The position numbers were made by a program, and so were the translations under genes. Shown here piece by piece: positions 11,247-22,310 of a stretch of 64,000 nt of DNA; the first letter of the stretch is position 1; each line of letters begins with the position of its first letter. This DNA is from Fibrobacter sp. (GTDB lineage Bacteria > Fibrobacterota > Fibrobacteria > Fibrobacterales > Fibrobacteraceae). The DNA is taken from positions 62,001-126,000 of the forward strand of contig JAKSIF010000003.1 of the NCBI GenBank assembly GCA_024398965.1, written 5' to 3'. The notes under the pieces are model-generated. The model searched no databases. It was given only the letters and a program-made list of their open reading frames with translations, and had not been told where the DNA came from.

Positions 11247-13343
11247 ATGAATAAAATACTAAGCCTTTGTTCATTGCTTGTAGCTTGTGTTTTTTCTTCG
11301 GCTTTGGCCCATGTTGAAAGAATGCCCGACATGAAGGACAAGCGTGATGGCCGCGTCTATAAGACCGTACAGATTGGTGATCAGCGCTGGATGGCAGAAA
11401 ACCTTCGCTACGACTTGAAGGGTAGCTTTTGCTATGAAAACAAGCCTGTAAATTGTGAACGCTTCGGCCGTCTTTATAATTGGTCCATGGCTATGATGTT
11501 GGTTGACTTCTATAACAACCACACCATTGCAAAGCTTGTTCCCAAGTACAGGGAAGGTCGTATTCATGATATCTGTCCTAAGGGCTGGCATCTGCCTACC
11601 AACAAGGACTGGAAACGCATGAAGAACTTTGTGGGCAAGAAGGGTTCCAGCGATGGCGTGGGAATCAGCCTTAAGTCCGTGGATTTCTGGGAAAAGGAAA
11701 TCCGTCTGCCCGGTGGCAACGATGAATTCGGCTTTAATGCCTTGCCTTCTGGTGAAAGAGATTTTGAAGGCCGCTATTTTGATATGTTCAGGTCTGCCTT
11801 GTATTGGACTTCTACCGAGTATGACGATGGCGGCGCCTACATTTGGTGGATTTACTATGATTCAAGATCCATGGAAAAGAATTACGATACCAAGGAAACG
11901 GCAGCTTCTGTCCGTTGTGTCGAAGATGTAACCTACAAGATCAAGGAACCTCCTCCTCCGCCGCGTAAGATTATTCCCAAGGTTGTGGAAGTTCAGGGTA
12001 AGAAGCTTCAGACAATCCATATCGGTGACCAGGTATGGATGGCCAACAACGTGGATACCAAGGTCCCGGGAAGTTTCTGCTACCAGGACAAGGAAGAATA
12101 CTGCGAAAAGTACGGTCGTCTGTACACATGGTCTGCAGCACTTAAGCTTGATGAAAAGTTCCAGAAGGAAGTGGCCAGGGATTCCATTTCTAAGATTAGG
12201 CCCAAGGGTATTTGTCCCAATGGCTGGCATGTTCCTACGGCTCGTGATTACTATAGGCTGAATGTCTATTTGAAGGAAATCGATGACGCCGTAGGCGTTG
12301 GCACCAATTTGAAGTCTCGCACTGGCTGGAACGAAAGCGAAAATGCTTTGCTGGGTGAAAACGGCTTTGGGTTCAATGCAGAAGCTTTCGGTATCCGCCG
12401 TTACGCCTTGCCCAAGATGCTCTGCGAGCGTATTGTCAAGGACATCTTGAAACCAACCAAGAAGGGGATGGAACCTGATACGGTCTATGCGGATTCCTGT
12501 GTTGTTGATCCCCAGTGGCAGCCGGGCCTTGTGTACGAAGGTGACAGCCTGTTTACCGGTTTCTGGTCTGGAACGGAGTCTGATTCCCTGTCTTCTGTAG
12601 TCTGGAAACTGACCTATGACGAAGATGACTTTGTTCAGGATTCCGCAAGCAAGGATGAGGCCTACTATCTGCGCTGCATGATGGATCCGCCTGAAGAAGA
12701 TGAAATTTACGATAGTACCGCAATTCACGATAGGCGAGATGACAACAAGTATAAGACTGTAGTCATTGGTGAAGATACCTGGATGGCGGAAAACCTACGT
12801 TTTGCAGCTCCTGGCAGCTACTGCTATGAGGAAAAGGATTCTAGATGCCGTTCCTATGGACGTCTGTATCCTTGGACTGTAGCGATGCGTCTGCCGGCAG
12901 ATTATATCGATAATTCTTCTACGGGAGGTATCATGATTGAACACCAGGGCCTCTGTCCTGATGGTTGGCATGTACCTACGAACGAGGAATGGCTTGCCTT
13001 GGGTCAGAAGGCTTTGAACATGCGCCGTGGCGGTATTGGTGCCGCTATGAAGAGTAAGGAAGGCTGGGCTAGGGGTGGTGCGCCCATTTCTGCAGCCAGT
13101 GGCTTTAACGCTCTGCCATCAGGAAGCCGATTCGCTGATGGTGAATACCTTGAACTGGGTTCCAGTGCCTACTTCTGGACTGCTGCAGGTGGTGATGGCA
13201 TGGGCGGTGTGTACTGGTACCTGGTGAATAACAAGGATGAATTTACCAGTGCAGAAGACTTCGACAATGCTTCGTTCTCATTGAGATGCGTCAAGAATAA
13301 GTTGTCCAAGGATTCTGGTAGCGCGCCTGCCGCAGCTCCTTAA
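11247..13343 (+). CDS. secreted protein with three FISUMP domains
   Basis: The 698-residue protein has a signal peptide (MNKILSLCSLLVACVFSSALA) and three copies of the Fibrobacter major paralogous domain, near residues 30-225, 245-475 and 490-690. Each copy repeats D-x-R-x-YKTV-x-IG-x-WMAENL, GSFCY or GSYCY, YGRLY-WS/T, CPxGWHVPT and a C-terminal SVRC/LRC motif. Members are numerous and surface-exposed in Fibrobacter and are thought to take part in substrate contact; their molecular function is not established. A TATATT -10 lies about 30 bases upstream. It converges on ligA. Confidence 0.92.
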   Translation: MNKILSLCSLLVACVFSSALAHVERMPDMKDKRDGRVYKTVQIGDQRWMAENLRYDLKGSFCYENKPVNCERFGRLYNWSMAMMLVDFYNNHTIAKLVPKYREGRIHDICPKGWHLPTNKDWKRMKNFVGKKGSSDGVGISLKSVDFWEKEIRLPGGNDEFGFNALPSGERDFEGRYFDMFRSALYWTSTEYDDGGAYIWWIYYDSRSMEKNYDTKETAASVRCVEDVTYKIKEPPPPPRKIIPKVVEVQGKKLQTIHIGDQVWMANNVDTKVPGSFCYQDKEEYCEKYGRLYTWSAALKLDEKFQKEVARDSISKIRPKGICPNGWHVPTARDYYRLNVYLKEIDDAVGVGTNLKSRTGWNESENALLGENGFGFNAEAFGIRRYALPKMLCERIVKDILKPTKKGMEPDTVYADSCVVDPQWQPGLVYEGDSLFTGFWSGTESDSLSSVVWKLTYDEDDFVQDSASKDEAYYLRCMMDPPEEDEIYDSTAIHDRRDDNKYKTVVIGEDTWMAENLRFAAPGSYCYEEKDSRCRSYGRLYPWTVAMRLPADYIDNSSTGGIMIEHQGLCPDGWHVPTNEEWLALGQKALNMRRGGIGAAMKSKEGWARGGAPISAASGFNALPSGSRFADGEYLELGSSAYFWTAAGGDGMGGVYWYLVNNKDEFTSAEDFDNASFSLRCVKNKLSKDSGSAPAAAP

Positions 13344-13360
13344 AGCACATCAAAAAAAAC

Positions 13361-15574
<2,214 letters not shown>

Positions 15575-16132
15575 CTAAAATAATATTTTAACGCCGATTC
15601 CAATCAGGATAATTCCTGCAATAATCTCTGGAATTTTTGTCTTGAACTGCTTGGCGGCGCGATGTCCAATCTCATATCCGATAACGCCCATGACAAAGCT
15701 TGCTATAGCGATGGCAGTAGTGGCGGTTACCATGTTGGCGTTGATAAACGCAAAGGAAATGCCGACGGCAAAGGCGTCGATGCTTGTGGCAATAGACATG
15801 AGCAGAATGTTTGCTAAGCTCAGGTTCTTGGCTGCAGTTTCTGCGGCTTCATCGTCACCACCGCGGACAGCACCCCAGATCATGCGGCCACCGAGAATGC
15901 AAAGGATGGCGCAGGCGATGGGGGTTCCAATGGCATTGAACCACCGTTCAGCAAAGTTGCCCAGGAAGTAACCGAGAAGAGTCATACCACCTTGGAAAAC
16001 ACCAAAGGAGACTGACTGGATAAAAGCTCTGGAGTAGGGTATTCCAGACTTGCTTAGCCCAGTGGCAATGGCCACAGCAAAGCAGTCCATGGCTTCGACA
16101 ATTGCGATTATGATGATTTCAATGATACCCAT
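15575..16132 (-). CDS. mntP: manganese efflux pump MntP
   Basis: A 185-residue protein with six predicted membrane helices in two similar halves, each with the conserved Asp motif (EAMDCFAVAIATG and TSIDAFAVGISFA). These are diagnostic for the MntP family, which exports Mn(II). No yybP-ykoY-type leader is possible: only 36 bases separate it from the divergent cytochrome operon. Confidence 0.93.
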   Translation of the reverse strand: MGIIEIIIIAIVEAMDCFAVAIATGLSKSGIPYSRAFIQSVSFGVFQGGMTLLGYFLGNFAERWFNAIGTPIACAILCILGGRMIWGAVRGGDDEAAETAAKNLSLANILLMSIATSIDAFAVGISFAFINANMVTATTAIAIASFVMGVIGYEIGHRAAKQFKTKIPEIIAGIILIGIGVKILF

Positions 16133-16168
16133 AATTCCAAATATAGATTTTAAGGTATATTTAGGCTG

Positions 16169-16540
16169 ATGGGTACTAGGTTAAAGACTGTTATCGGAGT
16201 GTTTGTCATGGTCAGCGCCTTGTTTGCGTTGGACCTTTTTGCCTTGCCCAAGGTAACTCCGGAACTGAAGACCGAGGCCAACGAATTTTTCCAGAATGAG
16301 TGCAAGGCTTGTCACCGGTGGGCTCGTAAATTTGCTGCTCCTCCCATGCAGGAAAATGTGGCGCAGTACGAGAATTCGCCTGAAGAAATGGTCAAGTACC
16401 TGATGCATCCGACGCCGAAACATCCTGATGAATGGCCGGCGATGGACATTACTCCTTTGACAGAAGAGCAGGCCAAGATGATGACCGCCTGGCTTCTCTA
16501 TATTCTGAAGAATCCCGATGACCCGGGGAGGCCCAAGTGA
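16169..16540 (+). CDS. monohaem cytochrome c, first gene of electron-transfer operon
   Basis: The 123-residue protein has an N-terminal signal/anchor and one haem site, CKACH, with M in EWPAMDITPLT as likely sixth ligand; this is a class I fold. It would sit in the periplasm and carry electrons to or from the pentahaem protein encoded next. Its stop overlaps the next GTG start (GTGA), so translation is coupled. Role resembles ActE of alternative complex III by position only. Confidence 0.85.
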   Translation: MGTRLKTVIGVFVMVSALFALDLFALPKVTPELKTEANEFFQNECKACHRWARKFAAPPMQENVAQYENSPEEMVKYLMHPTPKHPDEWPAMDITPLTEEQAKMMTAWLLYILKNPDDPGRPK

Positions 16541-17085
16541 AGATTCTTGTGGCGTTATTTTCCCTGGTGTTCGCCTTCTTACTGGCGGATTTCATTTGGA
16601 GTCAGAAGGCTGTAAAGGTGCGCTCTGGCGTTGCGGAATTTTCATCTGCGGATAACGCAGTCGTTCCTTTCAATCATATGCTTCATGGGGATTCTATCGG
16701 CATGGATTGTGCAGCCTGCCATACGGGAGCTAGAAGTGCCGCCCTAGCCTACATGCCTTCCAAGGCGGACTGCATGGATTGCCATCGATTGCCCCTGACA
16801 GAAAATCCAGGAATTGAAAAATTGGATTCTGTCTTGAAGGCTGCTCCCGAGAATCCTTGGATGCATAGGCGGATGTTGCCGGAACATGTGGTGTTCCATC
16901 ATGGAGTTCATGCCGCTGCCGGAGTGAGTTGTGCCGACTGTCATGGGCCGGGGGCCAACCTGAAGAATATATATGGAGGCGAAAAGCTCGATATGAAGAC
17001 CTGCCTCCAATGCCATAAGGGTGAGTCCTTCAGGGATCGTAACTTTAAACCTGCGGCTACCTACTGCGCCGCCTGCCATCGTTAG
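16537..17085 (+). CDS. pentahaem cytochrome c (NrfB/QrcA/ActA-like)
   Basis: 182 residues with one N-terminal membrane anchor and five CxxCH sites starting at C58, C79, C132, C156 and C177. Several His residues between them (FNHMLH, FHHGVH) suit bis-His ligation. Size and haem number match NrfB of the periplasmic nitrite-reduction system and the small multihaem subunit of Qrc/ACIII complexes. GTG start overlaps the upstream stop. No terminal reductase is encoded alongside. Confidence 0.87.
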   Translation: MKILVALFSLVFAFLLADFIWSQKAVKVRSGVAEFSSADNAVVPFNHMLHGDSIGMDCAACHTGARSAALAYMPSKADCMDCHRLPLTENPGIEKLDSVLKAAPENPWMHRRMLPEHVVFHHGVHAAAGVSCADCHGPGANLKNIYGGEKLDMKTCLQCHKGESFRDRNFKPAATYCAACHR

Positions 17086-17093
17086 GAGGTTTC

Positions 17094-17987
17094 ATGAATC
17101 GTCGTGATTTCATAAAGTCCTGCTCCCTGATGGCTGTTGCCGGTATGCTGTTTGGCTGCCGTAAGGATGTTCTTGGTGGGAACGGTTCTTCTACAGGGAA
17201 GGCTGTGCCGACCATGAAGGAATTTGAGGGGGAGGTCCGTCGGGCGATTTCTCAGGCTAAGTCCGGCTTGGACCTGGTTCGAGTTTCCGCTCCGAAGGCC
17301 ATGAACATTCCGGAGGCGTCCCGAGTAAATCGTTTTGGCATGGCTATCGACCTGGATGCCTGTGATGGATGCGGCAAGTGTATTCTCGCCTGCAATATGG
17401 AGAGTAACATCCCGCTGGTGCCGGAAGAAGACGCTGCTCGAAACCGTTTTATGCACTGGATAGAACTTAGGGATGGAAAGCCCTTCATGTGCGCCCACTG
17501 TGGGGATGCCCCCTGCGAGAAGGTGTGCCCTACGGGAGCTGCCAATCACACTCCCGATGGCCTCAGTGCCATGATGTACAAGCGATGTGCCGGCTCCCGC
17601 TTTTGCGGGGCGAACTGTCCGGCGAAGGCTCGAAAGTTCAACTTCAACGATGCGCAGGAATTGGGGCTGGTCCGAAAGTTTAACCTGGATGTACCCCTTC
17701 GTGACAAGGGCGTCATGGAAAAATGCAGTCTTTGCCTCCATCGCCTTCAGAACGACCGTTTGCGCTTCAAGACGGAAGCGTCCATAGCCGGCGTGACTGC
17801 AGACTGGCGCGGTCGCGGGGTGGAAACCGCCTGTTCCGAATCCTGCCCGAAAAAGGCAATCGTATTCGGAAACTGGCTGGATCCAGAATCCCCTCTGGTA
17901 AAGGCAACTGCAAATCGCCAGCTTTATGCCCCTCGGGAGCTAGCCAATCTTGATCCCGCCGTAGTCTTCATGATGGGGAAGCGCTGA
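17094..17987 (+). CDS. periplasmic four-cluster ferredoxin subunit (NrfC/QrcC-like)
   Basis: 297 residues. RRDFIKSCSLMAVAGMLFGC at the N-terminus combines an RR signal with a lipobox-like Cys, so it is probably exported, perhaps folded, and lipid-anchored. Ferredoxin motifs: CDGCGKCILAC, CAHCGDAPCEKVCP, the CAGSRFCGANCP stretch and CSLCLHR with CSESCP near the end, enough Cys for four Fe-S clusters. In Nrf, Qrc and ACIII this subunit passes electrons between the membrane NrfD-type subunit and the multihaem cytochrome. GGAGG precedes ATG; the stop overlaps the next start (TGATG). Confidence 0.88.
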   Translation: MNRRDFIKSCSLMAVAGMLFGCRKDVLGGNGSSTGKAVPTMKEFEGEVRRAISQAKSGLDLVRVSAPKAMNIPEASRVNRFGMAIDLDACDGCGKCILACNMESNIPLVPEEDAARNRFMHWIELRDGKPFMCAHCGDAPCEKVCPTGAANHTPDGLSAMMYKRCAGSRFCGANCPAKARKFNFNDAQELGLVRKFNLDVPLRDKGVMEKCSLCLHRLQNDRLRFKTEASIAGVTADWRGRGVETACSESCPKKAIVFGNWLDPESPLVKATANRQLYAPRELANLDPAVVFMMGKR

Positions 17988-19717
17988 TGTTCAGGATTCT
18001 AGTATACATCGGGCTTGCGCTGTTTGTCCCCGGGCTTTGTGCGTTGGGCTATTCTCTTTACGAGGGCCCTTCCGCCTGGATGACGGATTCCGCCACCTTC
18101 TGGGGAACGCCTATCAGTCTATTCGTCTTCTGGATCGGCCTTGCTCATGCGGGAACGCTTCTTTCTGCCATATTCCTGGCGCTGGATGTGAAGCTGGATC
18201 GCCGCACCGCCATGCTGGCTGAGCTTTCGACAATCTGTTGTCTTGTCATTGCGGCCCTGTTCCCACTGATGCATTTGGGCGTTCTGGAACGTTTCTATAT
18301 GGTAGTTCCCTTTCTGGACGCTAGGGCTAACGTGGCTAATGTGAGGTCGCCTCTAGTTTGGGATTTCTGCTGTATCGCCGTTTATGGAATACTTTCCACC
18401 TTGTTCTTTGTGACCCACATTTCCGTAAAGAAGATTCCTGGCTTTGATCGGATTAGGCGTCCCATGGCCTGGCTACTGTTCCCCTTGGTTCTTTGGGTCC
18501 ATACGGTTGTGAGCCTCGATTTTGCGTCTACCTATGTGCCTCAGTGGACCGGAGCGTATTTCCCTCTCTACTTTATTATCGGAGCAATCTTCTCGGGCCT
18601 TGCCATGATGAATTGCATCCTTTGGACAGAGGGGTACCGCATGCGTTTGCTTGAAAAAATGATGCTGGTAGGTTCGTGGATTATTGCGGCCATCTGGTTC
18701 TGGGAACTTCTTCTGAAGGGATCCTTTGACACAGGAGCCTTCGTCTTTGCCGCCTTGCTTCCCCAACTTCTTCTGGTCAAGTCCATTAGGGAACTGCGAG
18801 TCAGTCGACTTCTTATTTCTATTTCCATTCTTGTCGGCCTTCTACTTGAACGATTCAACCTGGTTTCTCCCGGGCAGGATTCCGTCAATACCTATGGCCT
18901 TGTAGATTTAGGCCTTGTATCATTTTCCTTTGGTGCATTCCTTTTGTTCTTCTTTATTGTTCGTCGCCGTCTAGCATTTTTCTTTGAGGATGGTGGTTCC
19001 TACTTTGGTGAAGTGGATAGCCGAGACATGGTGCAGGAGGAACTGAAGTCGTCCGATAGTGGAATGGCAATTTTCAGGGTCTTACGTACGCCTCTACTGG
19101 CTGGTTTTGCCCTTGCAGTCTTGTATGGTTTAAGCTTCCAGGGCATGGCATCCTACGAGAATATAAGCCTGTCCTTGGTCAACTATCTCCCTATGACCTA
19201 TCCAATCATCGCCTTGGTTGCGGGGGTGTGGATCTTTGGTTGGGAAGTCCATAAGAGCGGATTGGCTTGGTCGAAAAAGAGGATTTCCTTGATTGCTGCG
19301 GTTGCGGCTTTGATGGGCTTGTCCATAGGCTTGTTCTATGGTGGAGGCTCCTCAGAATCTTTGGATACTGCAGAAGTTGGTGCCCTGTTGAATTCTGATG
19401 AAAATCCGTCGGGGGAACATTCCGCCATGGTCTGGAATGCCCGTTGCGCAACTTGCCATGGTGTCGACGGAACCTTTAATCGCAAGTTTGTAAACGAATT
19501 CTATCCGGTGCCACAGAAACTGGATGTTTCTCGTTTGGAATCATTAGGCGAAGATTCCCTGGTAAGTGTGGTTCTAAGAGGCCGAACCAACATGAATGCC
19601 TATGGTGGCCGTCTGTCAGAAGGGGAGGCCCGCGGCCTTGTTCGTTATATGAAAAGCCTGGCCGAGAAACAGAACCTTGTTGAAGAACCTGCGGAAAAAC
19701 AGGGGGGCGAACCATGA
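17987..19717 (+). CDS. NrfD-type quinol-interacting membrane subunit fused to cytochrome c
   Basis: 576 residues. The first 320 form an NrfD/PsrC/ActC-like bundle of about ten membrane helices; another three or so helices follow (380-440); the C-terminal 110 residues are a class I cytochrome c with C487-x-x-C490-H491 and a NMNAYGG Met ligand region. NrfD proteins exchange electrons with menaquinone. The direct fusion to cytochrome c provides a built-in exit or entry for electrons at the periplasmic face. Fusion of this kind in one chain is unusual. Confidence 0.85.
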   Translation: MFRILVYIGLALFVPGLCALGYSLYEGPSAWMTDSATFWGTPISLFVFWIGLAHAGTLLSAIFLALDVKLDRRTAMLAELSTICCLVIAALFPLMHLGVLERFYMVVPFLDARANVANVRSPLVWDFCCIAVYGILSTLFFVTHISVKKIPGFDRIRRPMAWLLFPLVLWVHTVVSLDFASTYVPQWTGAYFPLYFIIGAIFSGLAMMNCILWTEGYRMRLLEKMMLVGSWIIAAIWFWELLLKGSFDTGAFVFAALLPQLLLVKSIRELRVSRLLISISILVGLLLERFNLVSPGQDSVNTYGLVDLGLVSFSFGAFLLFFFIVRRRLAFFFEDGGSYFGEVDSRDMVQEELKSSDSGMAIFRVLRTPLLAGFALAVLYGLSFQGMASYENISLSLVNYLPMTYPIIALVAGVWIFGWEVHKSGLAWSKKRISLIAAVAALMGLSIGLFYGGGSSESLDTAEVGALLNSDENPSGEHSAMVWNARCATCHGVDGTFNRKFVNEFYPVPQKLDVSRLESLGEDSLVSVVLRGRTNMNAYGGRLSEGEARGLVRYMKSLAEKQNLVEEPAEKQGGEP

Positions 19718-20175
19718 TTACGCCTTTTGCCAACGCCCTTGCTTCCTTGCTTGCCCTTGGCTGTGCCATGTTCCTTTGGCGTCAGGGCTCCTCCATTTTG
19801 CGCAACGGAGCCTTGCTCGCTCTTGGACTTGTAATATTTAGTTTGTATGTATTTTGGGGAATTTTCCCAGATGGAAAGGAAATTCCCCTGGAACTGGAAC
19901 ATTATCCTTTCAAGATGCTGGCTCTTTGCCTTTGTTTCTCTACCACTGCATTGAAGGAGAATCGCAGGCGCTTCCTGGTTCTTGCGCAGTGCCTGTGGCT
20001 TTGGGTGGAACTGTTCGGTGGTATAACCCTTTATTACCGTGGGCTGGATATGGCCTGGACCCGCATCATTGCTATTTCGGGAATGGCTCTTTTGAGTACA
20101 CTCTTGCGGAATATTTCCAAGGAAATGGAATTCTGCCTGATGGTATTCTGGTTTGCAGTGTGGGTTTTCTTCTAG
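19714..20175 (+). CDS. small membrane protein of the cytochrome operon
   Basis: 153 residues, very hydrophobic, with about five membrane helices and no haem or metal motif. Start overlaps the NrfD-fusion stop (ATGA), so it belongs to the operon. It may be an accessory subunit like ActD/ActF, but no family is recognised. Confidence 0.65.
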   Translation: MITPFANALASLLALGCAMFLWRQGSSILRNGALLALGLVIFSLYVFWGIFPDGKEIPLELEHYPFKMLALCLCFSTTALKENRRRFLVLAQCLWLWVELFGGITLYYRGLDMAWTRIIAISGMALLSTLLRNISKEMEFCLMVFWFAVWVFF

Positions 20176-20178
20176 CCT

Positions 20179-20922
20179 TTACTTGATCTTGGCCGCAGAA
20201 GAAATATTCAGGAGATGCTTAGGGCTGAGCTTGGACAGGTCTGTTGCCTTGTTGCGCTTGATATCCAGTTCCTTGGTCTTGAACCAGAGGGGCACTGTAC
20301 TGGGGTGACGCATTGTGAAACCCATCAGTTCCTTAGGGAAAAGATTCTTGTAGATAATATCCCATTGATCCTTTATGGATTCCTTGCCGTCGAAAACGGG
20401 ATTGCCGGATGACCCTTCAACCTGCTCTGCAACCAGGTAGGGAACGCTGAACATCTTTCCGCCGGCGTGTGCCATGCGTAGGGCGTAATCCAGCAAGCGT
20501 AATCTTGGCGGAAGACTCTGGTCGAAGATGCCTGTACGTTGGATAATCCTTCGGGAGAAAACACCGATAAGGGGGTTGGGCCCGGCTACATAGCGCATGG
20601 GGGCGTTTTCGTCAATCTGCTTGAATCCGCGATTTCCATCAAGAATTAATCCGCCGTAGAAATGGCCGTTGGACTTGATTCGCGGTGCGAAGGCGTCGAT
20701 AAGGGTGTAACCGTCGGCTTCCTGGGCAAGTTCATTCAAGAATTCCCGATCCACTTTAACATCGGGCGTGGTAAAGATGATCCATTCCGCCTCAAGTTTT
20801 TCAAGATCGCTGTTCCAGTCCTTGCTGTGGAACCAACCTAGGGCTGGGTCTTCGAAAACGGGAGTCCACTTGTCGAAACTTGGAGAATCTTCCTCGAAAA
20901 CGAAAACGTCAAACTGTCGCAT
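20179..20922 (-). CDS. glycosyltransferase family 2-like protein
   Basis: 247 residues. EWIIFTTPDVKVDREFLNEL resembles the GT-A metal region (usually DxD, here PDVKVD), and PNPLIGVFSRRIIQRTGIFDQ with LLDYALRMAHAGGK matches the acceptor side of GT2 rhamnosyltransferase-like enzymes. The usual first beta strand is shortened. Activity is uncertain because the DxD is not clean. It follows the PorV/PorQ-like gene by 7 bases, so the two are one operon. Confidence 0.6.
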   Translation of the reverse strand: MRQFDVFVFEEDSPSFDKWTPVFEDPALGWFHSKDWNSDLEKLEAEWIIFTTPDVKVDREFLNELAQEADGYTLIDAFAPRIKSNGHFYGGLILDGNRGFKQIDENAPMRYVAGPNPLIGVFSRRIIQRTGIFDQSLPPRLRLLDYALRMAHAGGKMFSVPYLVAEQVEGSSGNPVFDGKESIKDQWDIIYKNLFPKELMGFTMRHPSTVPLWFKTKELDIKRNKATDLSKLSPKHLLNISSAAKIK

Positions 20923-20929
20923 GACTGGC

Positions 20930-21937
20930 CTAGAAGTTCAGGCGGAGGCCCAGGCGATGCTCCTGTCCTAGGCCTTCTGCAAGATAGGAGAAGCTGTAGT
21001 CAAGAGCGAAAAGACTGGAATTGTAGCCAAGACCTGCACTCAGCATGTGGGCTCGGTTGGTTTCGTCGGGCCTGCTGTTGGATGCCATCAGTTCCGCTGC
21101 ATCGCGGTACAGGTCCAGCCAGGTCCTGGAAAAGCCTACACGGACGGCAAAGCTGCTGCCAAGAGCATATTCGCCACCCAGGTTTAGGAATGCTTCCTGG
21201 TAGCGAGGAAATTCGCTGTCGGCAAACAAGGTTAGGCGTCGCAAGCCCTGCGGTCTGAAATACCCGGAAATGGCCCAAGTTTGAGACATGGGGTAGTATT
21301 CGTTTTCGTCGTCATCCACGTAGTCCTGTAGCAGATAACCGAAGTCTCGGGCCGCCAGGGCAAGTCCAACCTGCTTGCTGCTGGATTGCCATGTAATACC
21401 CCAGTCAAAGGCGGCGCCAATGGCGGTTCTATCGCCTTCTTCTTCTGCCAATCTGTCGGTTGCAACCTTCAGGACTGCACCGAAGCTGAAGTGCTTCATG
21501 GGGAATGAAACTCCAGCGGTAATCAGTTGGCTGAATGGTTCGTACTCGATATCGGTCGGGTCGCCGTATTCGTCGTAACCGTCGATACTGCCGTAGTCCA
21601 GCCAGTTGTAGGAAGCCTGCAAGATATACTTGCCTACGTGAGTTGTGTAGAAGATACTTCCCTGATTTTCGGCCATATCACCGGTCTGCCAGTGGGCGCT
21701 GACCACATGGTTTTTGCCATCGGGCATAAGGACCGATGCCGGGTTCAGCTGACTGATGGTCGGATCTGTTGAAGGAAGTGCTCCTGCAGACTTTTCAAGG
21801 GCTGCGTTACGAGGACTGTCAAAGGTATTGATAAAGGAAAAAACTTCTTGACCAGCATCACCCTGGGTAAAGTAGGCAAAAGCCCCCATAGGAGCCATAA
21901 GCCAAAGGGCAGAGGTCACGAAGTTCCTTAAAAGCAT
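20930..21937 (-). CDS. PorV/PorQ-like outer-membrane beta-barrel protein
   Basis: 335 residues with a signal peptide. The start of the mature part (SPRNAALEKSAG... LNPASVL) is the pattern seen in PorV/PorQ proteins, and the rest alternates as a 14-strand-type barrel ending in aromatic LRLNF. PorV works with type IX secretion in Bacteroidota, shuttling cargo from the translocon. The family match is by motif only; PorQ and related barrels with other roles look similar. Confidence 0.68.
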   Translation of the reverse strand: MLLRNFVTSALWLMAPMGAFAYFTQGDAGQEVFSFINTFDSPRNAALEKSAGALPSTDPTISQLNPASVLMPDGKNHVVSAHWQTGDMAENQGSIFYTTHVGKYILQASYNWLDYGSIDGYDEYGDPTDIEYEPFSQLITAGVSFPMKHFSFGAVLKVATDRLAEEEGDRTAIGAAFDWGITWQSSSKQVGLALAARDFGYLLQDYVDDDENEYYPMSQTWAISGYFRPQGLRRLTLFADSEFPRYQEAFLNLGGEYALGSSFAVRVGFSRTWLDLYRDAAELMASNSRPDETNRAHMLSAGLGYNSSLFALDYSFSYLAEGLGQEHRLGLRLNF

Positions 21938-22062
21938 ACGGTAAATCTAAAAAAATACGAGAAGGAAAAAATAGTAACCCTATTCAAAATGCCTAAAAAA
22001 GGTAAAAAGGGGGAGTCTCGCCTTTACAAATCACAAAACCTTTAATATATTTGGACTCACTC

Positions 22063-22135
22063 GGGCTATTAGCTCAGTTGGTAGAGCAACGCCCTTTTAA
22101 GGCGTGGGTCGAAGGTTCGAGTCCTTCATAGCTCA
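22063..22135 (+). tRNA. tRNA-Lys (TTT)
   Basis: Cloverleaf folds fully: acceptor GGGCTAT / ATAGCTC, D arm AGCTCAGTTGGTAGAGC, anticodon stem ACGCC / GGCGT with loop CTTTTAA (anticodon TTT), T arm GAAGGTTCGAGTCCTTC. Discriminator A; the 3' CCA is not encoded. Confidence 0.97.
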
Positions 22136-22175
22136 GGAAAGGCCGGTTCCGAGTAATCGGGATCGGCCTTTTCCT
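22136..22175 (+). terminator. hairpin between the two tRNA genes
   Basis: Long imperfect stem (GGAAAGGCCG ... CGGCCTTTTCC) followed by TTTT; a terminator or a processing hairpin of the tRNA transcript. Confidence 0.65.
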
Positions 22176-22193
22176 TTTAAATTACGAGTAAAT

Positions 22194-22267
22194 CGGGGTG
22201 TAGCTCAGCCTGGTAGAGCGTCTGCTTTGGGAGCAGAATGTCGTCAGTTCGAATCTGGCTACCCCGA
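22194..22267 (+). tRNA. tRNA-Pro (TGG)
   Basis: Acceptor CGGGGTG / TACCCCG (one G-T pair), D arm AGCTCAGCCTGGTAGAGC, anticodon stem TCTGC / GCAGA with loop TTTGGGA (anticodon TGG), T arm with GTTCGAATC. CCA not encoded. Confidence 0.97.
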
Positions 22268-22268
22268 T

Positions 22269-22310
22269 AAAATGAGGCCACCCCCTTGTGGGGTGGTCTC
22301 ATTTTATATT
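22269..22310 (+). terminator. intrinsic terminator of tRNA-Pro
   Basis: 16-base-pair stem with one G-T pair (AAAATGAGGCCACCCC and partner), five-base loop, T-rich end. Confidence 0.9.

Noticed and set aside
16537-17987. Nitrite reduction (complete Nrf system)
   Set aside because: Pentahaem and Fe-S proteins resemble NrfB/NrfC, but no NrfA catalytic cytochrome is in the operon.
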